Positions 1 to 7,332 of a DNA stretch of 64,000 nt are shown here, piece by piece. Origin of the DNA: Vibrio sp. S9_S30 (GTDB lineage: Bacteria > Pseudomonadota > Gammaproteobacteria > Enterobacterales > Vibrionaceae). The number at the start of each line of letters is the position of its first letter. The stretch's first letter is position 1. The notes beneath the pieces were generated by a model that was given only the letters and a program-made list of their open reading frames with translations, ran no database searches and was not told the DNA's origin. Both the position numbers and the translations under genes were made by a program. The DNA is taken from positions 124,001 to 188,000 of the forward strand of contig NZ_JAAUWT010000011.1 in NCBI RefSeq assembly GCF_014694455.1, read 5' to 3'.

Positions 1-82
1 ATTGGTTGTCTAGCCTAATTGTTGTTCCAGCCGATACTGAAAGTAAATATAAGCTAAAAACGCTCAATTGTTGGGGGACATA

Positions 83-502
83 ATGAACTTCATAATAGGA
101 CGATTTTTATTCCTCATGCTCTTTTTCGTATTTTCTACTGGCATAAATGCGAATTCTTCTATTACCGTCATGAACTATCACGACTTCGGTCCCCCTTCAC
201 TAAGTGGAAAACTGTTGGGTGTTGAATGGTTTCAATGGCAATCTCATGGAGACTCTAAGCCGAGGAATTATCCTGTTAAAGTTGTTGTATATGAGGGGTA
301 TGATTTAGAAAGGATTGAAAACTTGTATCCCGTTATTTCAATAAAAGAACAAGATTTCAGATATGTAACATTTGATTCAGCTATTGATTTTATTGATTCT
401 TCTTTGGCTGATTTGAATTTACTTCAAGAAGAAGGTGCACCAGTAGCGAATATTATTAGAAAGTTAGAAAAAACGAAAAAGACTCTGTTTCAGAGTCGAT
501 AA
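83..502 (+). CDS. Hypothetical small secreted protein
   Basis: Codes for about 139 residues and is not recognised as any family. The N-terminus (MNFIIGRFLFLMLFFVFSTG) is a typical signal peptide ending near INA-NS, so the mature protein of about 115 residues should be exported. It is rich in aromatic and acidic residues and has no cysteine, so no disulfide or metal site is suggested. I chose the ATG at 83 because GGGGA lies just upstream and the signal peptide begins there; an in-frame TTG at 68 is possible but less likely. The last codons form a 7-bp hairpin, and a longer inverted repeat follows before the convergent nadV gene. It stands alone; no function is proposed. Confidence 0.6.
   Translation: MNFIIGRFLFLMLFFVFSTGINANSSITVMNYHDFGPPSLSGKLLGVEWFQWQSHGDSKPRNYPVKVVVYEGYDLERIENLYPVISIKEQDFRYVTFDSAIDFIDSSLADLNLLQEEGAPVANIIRKLEKTKKTLFQSR
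481..497. other. Small hairpin over the 3' end of the secreted-protein gene
   Basis: GACTCTG-TTT-CAGAGTC is a perfect 7-bp stem with a 3-nt loop made from the last sense codons of the preceding CDS, immediately before its TAA. It has no T-run and is probably an mRNA-end structure. Confidence 0.4.
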
Positions 503-535
503 AGTTGGTCAGTATTTAACTGAAAATGTGATTTC

Positions 536-570
536 AATTGCAACCGAACTTCTCAAGCTCGGTTGCAATT
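536..570. terminator. Inverted repeat between convergent genes, probable bidirectional terminator
   Basis: AATTGCAACCGA is perfectly repeated in inverse as TCGGTTGCAATT, giving a 12-bp stem around an 11-nt loop. It lies between the secreted-protein gene and the end of nadV, which face each other. U-tracts on both sides are weak, so termination may be inefficient or Rho-assisted. Confidence 0.6.
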
Positions 571-610
571 AAATAACCACAAATGGTCAATACAGATACT
601 GAAACAGCAA

Positions 611-1984
611 TCAGGCGTAAGTTTGAATGCGATCGCGGATGTCTTGTAGCGTATGGCGTTTAAGTACTTGCCCGTCTTTGAACACCACTTGAAGCGCGTT
701 TTCACGCCCGTTTAACTCGTCTTCACGGACTGTTTCCCAACTGGATGCTTCGATAACGGCTAAGCGACCTTTTCGAGAGGCTTTATTAGGATCGGTCGCC
801 GGATCTTTGAATACATCGTGCCACTTCCCATCAATGCAAATGGCCGAGGCTTTCATGGCAAACTTCATGGTGTCTCGGTTTACCTTTTGCAGCAGTTCAG
901 CACCCATGCCAAACGCTAAGTTATCGGCACTGATTTCTTTGGATTTAAGTTCAGAGAGAATATGTTCGATGGTGGTTTGAGAGATCCCATCGCCTTGAAT
1001 GACCCGAACGCAATCTGGCAACATACGGAATCCTTTTTTGTTTCTGTATTCCCCAAATTTAGCCATTAAGCGCTCGATGGTTTGCGCCACAATCTCCACT
1101 GGGTTGCCCGAATCAGGGCGAACCACCAAGGTTCCACCACTATTTTCGACTTTAGCTTTTAACTCGTCTCCCCAAATATGATCGATGGCGTGGAACAGGT
1201 CATAACTGTCGCTGACAACGGCCACCAAGCTTCCGGGTTTCGCGAATTGGTCTAGCATGTTTTGGTAGGCTAAAGATTCGTTTTTCTGCCCCCACGCCGT
1301 TATGGTGCTGTGTTCTGCGGCGGGAATAGAGTAACCCGCAATGTCTTCGTTGTAGTAGCGTTTGGCGTAAACCAACGCAGAAACGGTGTCTGTCCCCATA
1401 AAGTTCAATAGATGAGCTAACCCACCGATGGAGGCCGCTTCATTACTTGCTGCGCCACGAGCCCCAAAGTCGTGAAGCTTAAAAGGCAATCCGTCTAGGT
1501 TGTCTGCGGTTTCTTCCAGATAGCGCTGAATGATCGATTTGATGGCGAACGATTTGCTGGCGACGGTGGTTGGGTACCAAACCGCTCTCAATAAGGATGT
1601 TTCAAGGTAGCTGGTTAACCAAGCGCATTTTGGATCCGTATTTTGAATTTGTACCAAAGGTGTACGCGCAGGCACAACACTGCCTTCAGGCAGCGCTTGG
1701 ATTTCAATGGGCAGATAGCCTTTGTGCGTCTCCAAAATATACTGCCAGCCAGCTTCATTGAAAGGTTCACCGTGTGCCGTTAATACCGCTTTTGCTTCAT
1801 CAATGTCTTCCTGAGAAATGGGGTGTGACAGATATTGATCAAGAAACATTTGTAATCCGAAATACACACCTTGTGGGTACTCTCCACCACGGGATTCAAT
1901 GTAGCTTGAGACGAATTCTGTTTTTGGCGGATATTGAAGGTAATGGGAGGCTTTGTACGAGTCGGTATTCAAAATGATGTTCAT
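611..1984 (-). CDS. nadV: Nicotinamide phosphoribosyltransferase (NadV/NAMPT type)
   Basis: Joins nicotinamide to PRPP to give nicotinamide mononucleotide, allowing NAD salvage without deamidation. The 457-residue length and conserved stretches match the bacterial NAMPT family: N-terminal NTDSYKASHYLQYP, the SYIESRGG segment, KLHDFGARGAAS, AAEHSTITAWG and the VVRPDSGNP phosphate-binding region. It is not the NaPRTase (PncB) subtype. It sits alone, without the prs or Nudix partner that often accompanies nadV, so it is probably a single-gene unit. Its start is an ATG at 1984 with a 5' leader in a long gene-poor spacer. A repeated GGTCAGCGGACC-type palindrome lies about 22 bp upstream. Confidence 0.93.
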   Translation of the reverse strand: MNIILNTDSYKASHYLQYPPKTEFVSSYIESRGGEYPQGVYFGLQMFLDQYLSHPISQEDIDEAKAVLTAHGEPFNEAGWQYILETHKGYLPIEIQALPEGSVVPARTPLVQIQNTDPKCAWLTSYLETSLLRAVWYPTTVASKSFAIKSIIQRYLEETADNLDGLPFKLHDFGARGAASNEAASIGGLAHLLNFMGTDTVSALVYAKRYYNEDIAGYSIPAAEHSTITAWGQKNESLAYQNMLDQFAKPGSLVAVVSDSYDLFHAIDHIWGDELKAKVENSGGTLVVRPDSGNPVEIVAQTIERLMAKFGEYRNKKGFRMLPDCVRVIQGDGISQTTIEHILSELKSKEISADNLAFGMGAELLQKVNRDTMKFAMKASAICIDGKWHDVFKDPATDPNKASRKGRLAVIEASSWETVREDELNGRENALQVVFKDGQVLKRHTLQDIRDRIQTYA

Positions 1985-2967
1985 GAAACTGTACCTGTCT
2001 GTCTAGGTCAGCGGACCCTAACGGCTGAGAAATAAAAGTGAAACAAATGGTTGAGCCCGATTATGTGTATGTCGGTGGTGAATCGCAAGCATTGGTGGGG
2101 CGACTTCTGACCTGTGTCCGTTTTCTTGCATAGCTACATATTTATTTCACTACCATAAAGCCTTTTGGCAGCACATGTGGCTGCTTTTTCGATCGTCTTG
2201 GCTTCAAAGCGATGGTCTCAACTTCAGAAACGGCAGGGTTCATTTCAGAAAACACGGCGTTCATTTCAAAAAAACAGTGTTAACTTTGATAAAGCTTAGG
2301 GGGGATAAGGGTTATGTTCCATTGATAACCAACTCGGGGTTGACCTTCACAATGCGATGACCTGTATCGCCACGCTCCCAAAGTTCGAATGCTCAATGGA
2401 TCATCTCTTTCACGTTTTGCCTGACCATAAAGGCGTTGTAGGGAACGTAGGCAAGGAAGGGGCGGTTACGCAAAACGGTCTCAACTTGCTAGGGGTTTCG
2501 CCCTATGCCTTCAAGATGGTGGTGCGCGTGGGTCATGGCGAGTCGTATTTGTTGATCACCGTGTTGGCGTGTTTTCTTGGCGGTGTCGATCCGTTTGGCG
2601 GCCCGTTGCCGAGAGCCCAGAAGAGGTGATGACGGATGGGTTGAGGTTCTTAAGAAACAAAGCCAAACAGTATCGCTTGTTGTCATCCTAATGGGGTGTC
2701 TGCCAGATACGCGCTATCTGGCAGATTTACAATGTAAATTCACCTTGTCACTGTTCAATCTGTTGCCCTGTCAGTAGCCAATTAATACCACTTTTGGATA
2801 ATTTTTGCACAATTCGGATATAGAGCTGGGTACGTGTAGACTATCTTGAGGTCTATATGTAAATAGAATGTTAAAAATCGAGTTTGGTGATGGGTGATGT
2901 TAAGCCCTCACAGATTAAAGACATCATTACGAAACGCCGTTTGACGCAATATAGTGAGGAGTGACGG
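1985..2967. other. 983-bp spacer without a convincing gene
   Basis: Several overlapping short ORFs occur on both strands (for example plus 2357-2629 and minus 2489-2686), but none has a recognisable product or a good ribosome site. On the minus strand one frame can be read from about 2686 to 2330 with only two stops, which would fit a decayed gene, but I cannot name it. The spacer also holds a degenerate direct repeat of GTTCATTTCA near 2237-2270, a strong hairpin at 2699-2725 and the promoters of nadV and the AraC gene. Confidence 0.4.
2699..2725. terminator. Perfect 11-bp inverted repeat
   Basis: TCTGCCAGATA, a 5-nt loop (CGCGC), then TATCTGGCAGA, followed by TTTAC. It is a very stable hairpin with a weak T-tract. 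It may be a terminator left from a decayed gene in this spacer, or an operator. Confidence 0.4.
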
Positions 2968-3978
2968 ATGCATGACTCCAGAATAAATAACTCTTTGTTT
3001 CGCTTGGTCGATCAGGAATTCAGCCAATCGGAAAGGCTACTTTTTTCCTCTGGGAATGTAGCCGAAGTGTGTGACGCCGTTGGGCAAGTCATGAAATCTC
3101 ATTCGCTTTCAGTAAAAGAAGATCGCACCAAGTTGGACGCAAAAATGCATTTCTTACAGCTGGGTGAAATCTCCGTGAGTCGTCTCCAATATGGAGCGGG
3201 TGTGGACATAGAGCCCGGTGCGATGAAGGAATTTTTTCTGGTTCAAATGCCTTTGTCTGGCAGAGCGGTGATTGAAAGCCCGTACAGTGTCGTGGATTCC
3301 ACGATAAACCTTGCATCGGTCCTTAGCCCTGATGACAGTGTAAGTATGCAGTGGAAGCCAAAGGTTGATCAATTGATGATCAAAATTCCCCGATCATTGA
3401 TCGAGCGTACCGTGGTCGGCATTACAGGTCATGCTTTGCACGAAGCGGTTCGGTTTGATTTGGGGTTTGAATGGCAAAGAAGCCGAGAGTGGACGAGTCT
3501 ACTGGGGTACTTGTTGACGTACGCCGCTCAGATTTCCCCTGTTGAAAGTCAGAACAGCTTGATCCTTGGTCAACTCGAACAGTTGGTCGCAACGTGTTTG
3601 CTCAGTTGCCATTCCCACAATTACTCTGCTTACGCCGCAAAAAGTAAGCCCTCTATTCGACCTCGCCATGTTCGAATTGCCCAATCGTACATTGATGCGC
3701 ACGTGAACGAAGACATTACCGCAGAAAGACTGGCAGGGGTCGCGGGCGTGAGCGTGCGCAGCTTATATGGTGGGTTTAAAGACTTTCTTGGTATTAGCCC
3801 CATGCAGTACTTGCGAAACCTTAGAATGGAAAAGGTGCATACAGAGCTGCAAGGTGGGCAGGCGCAAAGCGTAACAGGGGTGGCGATGAAGTGGGGGTTT
3901 TCTCATATGGGGCGGTTCAGCGTCGCGTATAAACATCGTTATGGTGAAAGCCCAAGCGAGAGCCTAAAACGGTTTTAA
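2968..3978 (+). CDS. AraC-family activator, likely regulator of the adjacent indole-oxidation genes
   Basis: The protein has 336 residues. Residues 1-210 match the AraC-binding-like domain found in AndR-type activators of aromatic catabolism, and residues about 230-336 form the AraC double helix-turn-helix (VSVRSLYGGFKDFLGISPMQYLR followed by VAMKWGFSHMGRFSVAYKHRYGESP). A GAGGAG ribosome site precedes the ATG. It is convergent with the flavin reductase, monooxygenase and SDR operon. In Acinetobacter the iif indole cluster carries an AraC regulator (IifR), so indole or a derivative is the inferred effector. The stop codon lies in the first unit of a 7-bp tandem repeat. Confidence 0.82.
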   Translation: MHDSRINNSLFRLVDQEFSQSERLLFSSGNVAEVCDAVGQVMKSHSLSVKEDRTKLDAKMHFLQLGEISVSRLQYGAGVDIEPGAMKEFFLVQMPLSGRAVIESPYSVVDSTINLASVLSPDDSVSMQWKPKVDQLMIKIPRSLIERTVVGITGHALHEAVRFDLGFEWQRSREWTSLLGYLLTYAAQISPVESQNSLILGQLEQLVATCLLSCHSHNYSAYAAKSKPSIRPRHVRIAQSYIDAHVNEDITAERLAGVAGVSVRSLYGGFKDFLGISPMQYLRNLRMEKVHTELQGGQAQSVTGVAMKWGFSHMGRFSVAYKHRYGESPSESLKRF

Positions 3979-3993
3979 GTTTTAAGTTTTAAG
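3973..3993 (+). repeat. TTTTAAG x3 tandem repeat spanning the araC-type gene stop codon
   Basis: Three perfect copies of TTTTAAG. The TAA stop of the regulator is inside the first copy. It is one of five stop-codon-associated repeats in the window. Confidence 0.75.
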
Positions 3994-4006
3994 TGAGTTT
4001 TAATAA

Positions 4007-4048
4007 AAAAGCCCCTTCCGAAGGTCATACCCATTCGAAAGGGACACG
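4007..4048 (-). terminator. Rho-independent terminator for the indole-oxidation operon
   Basis: Read on the minus strand, GTCCCTTTCGAA pairs with TTCGGAAGGGGC (one mismatch in the CCCTTTCGAA core), followed directly by TTTTTTATT. It lies 30-65 bp beyond the flavin reductase stop and probably also stops the convergent regulator transcript. Confidence 0.75.
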
Positions 4049-4074
4049 TATTCCGCTTCTTGATCTAATGATCC

Positions 4075-4608
4075 CTAAGCGTTTACTAGAGAAGTAAATT
4101 TCCCTTGATGGAAAACCAGAGGGGACCGCTCTGTAGAATCGATTGAAAGGACGTTACCAATCAAAAGTAGGTGATCACCTGCGGCGTTCTGCTCGACATT
4201 TTTACAAACCAGTGTTGCGATGGCTCCTTCAATCATAGGCACACCATGCGAGTTTAAGTGATACTCAACCCCATCGAATTTGTTCTCTATTTTTGAACTG
4301 GCAAATCGCATCGCGAGATCTTCTTGATCGCCGGAAAGCACATTGATTGAGAAATGAGTGCAATCACTAAAGTTCGCTAGGTTAGGAGACTGCGTTCCCA
4401 AACTCCAAAGTACCAAAGGTGGTGTGAGAGAGAGTGAGGCAAAGGAGTTGATCGTTAACCCAATTGGCACGCCTGTCACGGTACGAGTCGCCACAATCGC
4501 TACCCCTGTCGGGTATTTTCCTAATGCATTCCGCAGCACTTTAGGGAGCAAAGTGTCGTTTTCTTGTTGCGTTGATTCTTCATGAATCGTGGTTGAATTG
4601 TGCTTCAT
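4075..4608 (-). CDS. NAD(P)H:flavin oxidoreductase, StyB/HpaC/IifD-like
   Basis: This 177-residue flavin reductase supplies reduced FAD by diffusion to the partner monooxygenase encoded immediately upstream. Features of the flavin-reductase-like FMN-binding fold are visible: YPTGVAIVAT near residue 33, GLTINSFASLSLTPPLVLWSL near 50-70, and FSINVLSGDQEDLAMRFA near 87-104. The C-terminus is short, as in StyB and HpaC. The gene follows the StyA-like gene by 11 bp on the minus strand, an arrangement shared by styAB and iifCD two-component monooxygenases. A terminator follows. Confidence 0.85.
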   Translation of the reverse strand: MKHNSTTIHEESTQQENDTLLPKVLRNALGKYPTGVAIVATRTVTGVPIGLTINSFASLSLTPPLVLWSLGTQSPNLANFSDCTHFSINVLSGDQEDLAMRFASSKIENKFDGVEYHLNSHGVPMIEGAIATLVCKNVEQNAAGDHLLLIGNVLSIDSTERSPLVFHQGKFTSLVNA

Positions 4609-4619
4609 AAACTGGCCTC

Positions 4620-5858
4620 CTACGCGCTTTTAGCCGAGTGGGATTCAATAAAATGTTTACACAAATTGGCGTCTTCCCACCAAGGATAAAAATTGGGCGG
4701 ATGGTTGAATCCGTTGACGATGGTGGAGGCGAGTGATGGGATTTCTTGTGCCGAAGCGAGCAGCTCAAGAATATGAGGTGGGGGAGGAAGCAACAAACTG
4801 TTGGTCCAACTCACCACATCGCTCGCGTATTCCCAGAAGGTGTCAAAGGTCTGATTCATCCAGTCGGCGGTAAAACGCTGATCTCCATGCGCCAGAATGG
4901 CATCACCATAAATTTTTGCGGCTTTGGTGGCGTTGTTGGAGCCTTGACCAGTAATAGGATCGTTGGTGGCCACCGCGTCGCCCATACCGAATACCAATCG
5001 GCCCGAAGGTAATGTCATCACGGGCTTGCGAACGGTTGGAGGAAAGCGACCGGCTAGAATGCCATTTTCATCGGTGAGCTCTACGTGTTGGCAACGCTCG
5101 GCTTCCCATGGGAGAAAGGTCTCTAAGATTTTGTTGCTGGTGGCAAGGTGATCTTGTGGGGTACGGATATCGTTCCAGCAATCCATCGGGCCGCCAGGTA
5201 TCCCTTCAAACACCATGATGTCGCATGGGCCAGAGGTGGTGAACGCTGGGAAGGTAAAGTACTCGCCCACCCCCGGAATCAAGTTAAACGCGACTTGGCT
5301 GAAGTCGTCCTGCTCTTTCATGCCATTGACGTAGGTAAGCGCAAGTGCCCGTTGTGGCTTACTGAATGCAGAGCGAGTTTCATCGCGTTCAAAAAGCCGA
5401 ACGACGTCCCCTTTTCCTGCCGCAAGGAGCACTAAATCGTGGGTGGATGTGAGGTTTTCCAACTCTGGAATACCTACGTCCTCAATAACCAAGTTGCCGC
5501 CTTTGGATTCAAAGAGTTCCATCCAAATTGGCATCTTGACGCGTTGATCGACAGCTTGGGCTGGTTTGTCTAATGTGGCGCTCCAATTGATGGCTTTTTC
5601 CCCTGCCATTTCTGGATGAGGAACGGAAAAACCGATGCCATCCACGTTCGGGCAATTTGTCTCCCATAGGTTTAAACCTGAGTCGCGCTCAATTTGAAGC
5701 GCATCATCGAACATGCACTGACTGGACAAGACGCTTCCTTCTCGAATGCTGTCTGGTGTTCGGTTGGTCACCACGGTCACGCGGTAATCATTGTCTAACA
5801 GGCGAATAGCCAAAGGAAGACCTGCCTGTCCTCCACCTACAATGGCGATGCTTCTCAT
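4620..5858 (-). CDS. StyA-like FAD-dependent monooxygenase, probable indole oxygenase (IifC-like)
   Basis: The 412-residue protein belongs to the styrene/indole monooxygenase (StyA) group of group E flavoprotein monooxygenases. These epoxidise styrene or indole using FADH2 from a separate reductase. The N-terminal GGGQAGLPLAIRLL Rossmann motif is at residues 8-21. The central LVLLAAGKGD segment and the MTLPSGRLVFGMGDAVATND dinucleotide-binding loop (about 290-310) with GQGSNNATKAA follow the family pattern. With an SDR upstream, a flavin reductase downstream and a facing AraC gene, the set resembles the iif indole-degradation cluster. Styrene or another aryl alkene cannot be excluded. The companions IifA and IifE are absent from this window. 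Confidence 0.85.
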   Translation of the reverse strand: MRSIAIVGGGQAGLPLAIRLLDNDYRVTVVTNRTPDSIREGSVLSSQCMFDDALQIERDSGLNLWETNCPNVDGIGFSVPHPEMAGEKAINWSATLDKPAQAVDQRVKMPIWMELFESKGGNLVIEDVGIPELENLTSTHDLVLLAAGKGDVVRLFERDETRSAFSKPQRALALTYVNGMKEQDDFSQVAFNLIPGVGEYFTFPAFTTSGPCDIMVFEGIPGGPMDCWNDIRTPQDHLATSNKILETFLPWEAERCQHVELTDENGILAGRFPPTVRKPVMTLPSGRLVFGMGDAVATNDPITGQGSNNATKAAKIYGDAILAHGDQRFTADWMNQTFDTFWEYASDVVSWTNSLLLPPPPHILELLASAQEIPSLASTIVNGFNHPPNFYPWWEDANLCKHFIESHSAKSA

Positions 5859-5916
5859 ACTCTCACTCCTTTGATAATAAGATGTCTCATTTGTCCGTGA
5901 TCCCTCACTCGATGCA

Positions 5917-6690
5917 TTATTCTGCTAAGCGAGGAATGGCGGGTTTGGCTTGTTCTGGTCCCATTGCGGAATAGCCGCCGTCCACCGAATAATCCGAACC
6001 CGTGACAAAACTGGATAAATCGGACAGCAAAAATGCCACAACGTGGGATACTTCTTCTGGTGTGCCGACTCGACCGGCGAGATGAAAGTCGGCGGCGACG
6101 GAATCGGTTTTTTCTCGATTTCCATCGGTTAATTCGTCCATGATTCTCGACCACACCCAACCCGGTGAAACGGAATTGACGCGGATACCATCAGGGGCGA
6201 AGTCCATGGCCATACTGCGAGTGGCTTGCAGTAGCGCCGCCTTGGAGGCGGGGTAGAGCCAGCGACCAGTTTGCGCGATGGAAGAGGAAATGCTGGTAAA
6301 ATTCACAATTGCGCCACCACCTGAAGCCATCATGTGGGGGCGGGCGGCGTTGGACGCCATAATGGCACTGACGAGGTTTGTATTGAGCGCTTGTAACCAA
6401 TCTTCTCGGCTGGACTCTTTCCCTTCATCTAAGTAAGTTGCCGCTAGGTTCACAAGGAAATGGAGACTGCCGTGAGTTCGCATGGTGGCTTCGATGCCGC
6501 TGTTGAGCGCTTCATCGCTTGTGATATCAATTTCGACGTAGCTTAAATTTTGATTGTCCGTGTGAGGGGCTGGCGCAATATCAAATACCACCACCTTTAC
6601 ACCATATTCGAGCAGAGTATTCACGACCCCTTGCCCAATTTTTGTGACTCCACCGGTTACGATGGCAACTTTTCCTTCTAATCCTTTCAT
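5917..6690 (-). CDS. Short-chain dehydrogenase/reductase, IifB-like
   Basis: A 257-residue classical SDR. The cofactor motif TGGVTKIGQGV is at about residues 12-22, the catalytic Ser is in FTSISSS, and the Tyr/Lys pair is in YPASKAALL. NLAA replaces the usual NNAG. As the first gene of the operon, 58 bp ahead of the StyA-like gene, it most likely oxidises or reduces the hydroxylated or epoxidised aromatic product. In the characterised iif cluster the corresponding SDR acts on dihydroxyindoline. The physical link to the monooxygenase is seen; the exact substrate is inferred. Confidence 0.82.
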   Translation of the reverse strand: MKGLEGKVAIVTGGVTKIGQGVVNTLLEYGVKVVVFDIAPAPHTDNQNLSYVEIDITSDEALNSGIEATMRTHGSLHFLVNLAATYLDEGKESSREDWLQALNTNLVSAIMASNAARPHMMASGGGAIVNFTSISSSIAQTGRWLYPASKAALLQATRSMAMDFAPDGIRVNSVSPGWVWSRIMDELTDGNREKTDSVAADFHLAGRVGTPEEVSHVVAFLLSDLSSFVTGSDYSVDGGYSAMGPEQAKPAIPRLAE

Positions 6691-6713
6691 CGACCCTCTC
6701 CTTGGTTTTGATC

Positions 6714-6760
6714 TCTAGATTGGTCTACCTGTTGGCAATACCATCATCCTTCTAGATCGG
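6714..6760 (-). promoter_or_regulatory. Direct repeats upstream of the IifB-like gene, candidate AraC-type operator
   Basis: TCTAGATTGG (6714-6723) and TCTAGATCGG (6751-6760) differ at one base and are 37 bp apart start to start. They lie 24-70 bp ahead of the SDR start. Paired direct half-sites at helical spacing are typical of AraC-family activators, so this is a candidate site for the convergent regulator. Confidence 0.4.
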
Positions 6761-7332
6761 TTCGATCTCTATCCACAATTGAATGCGGGTATCCAAAGTG
6801 TGCAGGTTAGTTGGTTGATTGCTAAGAACGAGGAGTCAGCGTTGAAGGCAACTCAAAAGCCCGCGATTTTGTGTCGGCATGGTTTTTTCTGGCGTGGCTT
6901 TTCGTGCGTGACTTTTCGTGGATATGATTTTTGTGCGGATATGATTTTTGCGCTGAGATACCGTTTGTTGCGGGCTTGCTACTCGTCATGCTGCTTAAAG
7001 TTTGTCTAGCGTGGAGCAAATTTGTCTATTCATCGAATTAGGCAGCAAACTCGAAGAAAAGAGAACGCTTGAGCACTTGTTAAGGAATGTTGGTATTCGT
7101 GTAAAAGAAGCGTTCATTTTCTTTGCCTTTTTAAGGCATCTTTAATAAAAAATAAGAACTCCATCTAATATTAATAATAAATACTGAAATTGGGTTGTTT
7201 GATATTTTTATTTGTAATCTGAATAATAAAATTGGTTATATTTCTCCAGCTAATTATTAAGAGTGTTATTTTGATTGCGATCAAAATAAAACAATAGGTT
7301 AGTGCTAGTATTCGAATAAATGGAGGAGTGTC
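6761..7332. other. Spacer between indole and RiPP operons
   Basis: About 570 bp with no credible gene. The left part (about 6875-6960) carries degenerate repeats of the type GGATATGATTTTTG. From about 7100 on the sequence becomes strongly AT-rich, marking the left edge of the low-GC RiPP island. The right end holds the FNR-type promoter described separately. Confidence 0.45.
7269..7311 (+). promoter_or_regulatory. FNR-type box and -10 element of the RiPP operon
   Basis: TTTTGATTGCGATCAAAA (7269-7286) is an 18-bp palindrome containing a perfect TTGAT-N4-ATCAA FNR consensus centred at 7277.5. TAGTAT at 7306-7311 is a fair -10 hexamer. The implied transcription start near 7318-7319 puts the FNR site at about -41, the class II activating position. 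The GGAGGAG ribosome site and GTG start follow within 20 bp. Anaerobic induction is inferred from this geometry. Confidence 0.6.

Noticed and set aside
1..82. End of an upstream gene at the window's left edge
   Set aside because: No frame gives a convincing C-terminus; only the presumed leader of the secreted-protein gene can be seen.
2357..2629. 90-codon plus-strand ORF in the nadV-AraC spacer
   Set aside because: No recognisable product, no good ribosome site, and it overlaps an equally open minus-strand frame; kept only as part of the spacer description.
6779..7009. 76-codon plus-strand ORF and its antisense counterpart upstream of the RiPP operon
   Set aside because: Composition is dominated by degenerate GATATGATTTTTG repeats; no family similarity or ribosome site.
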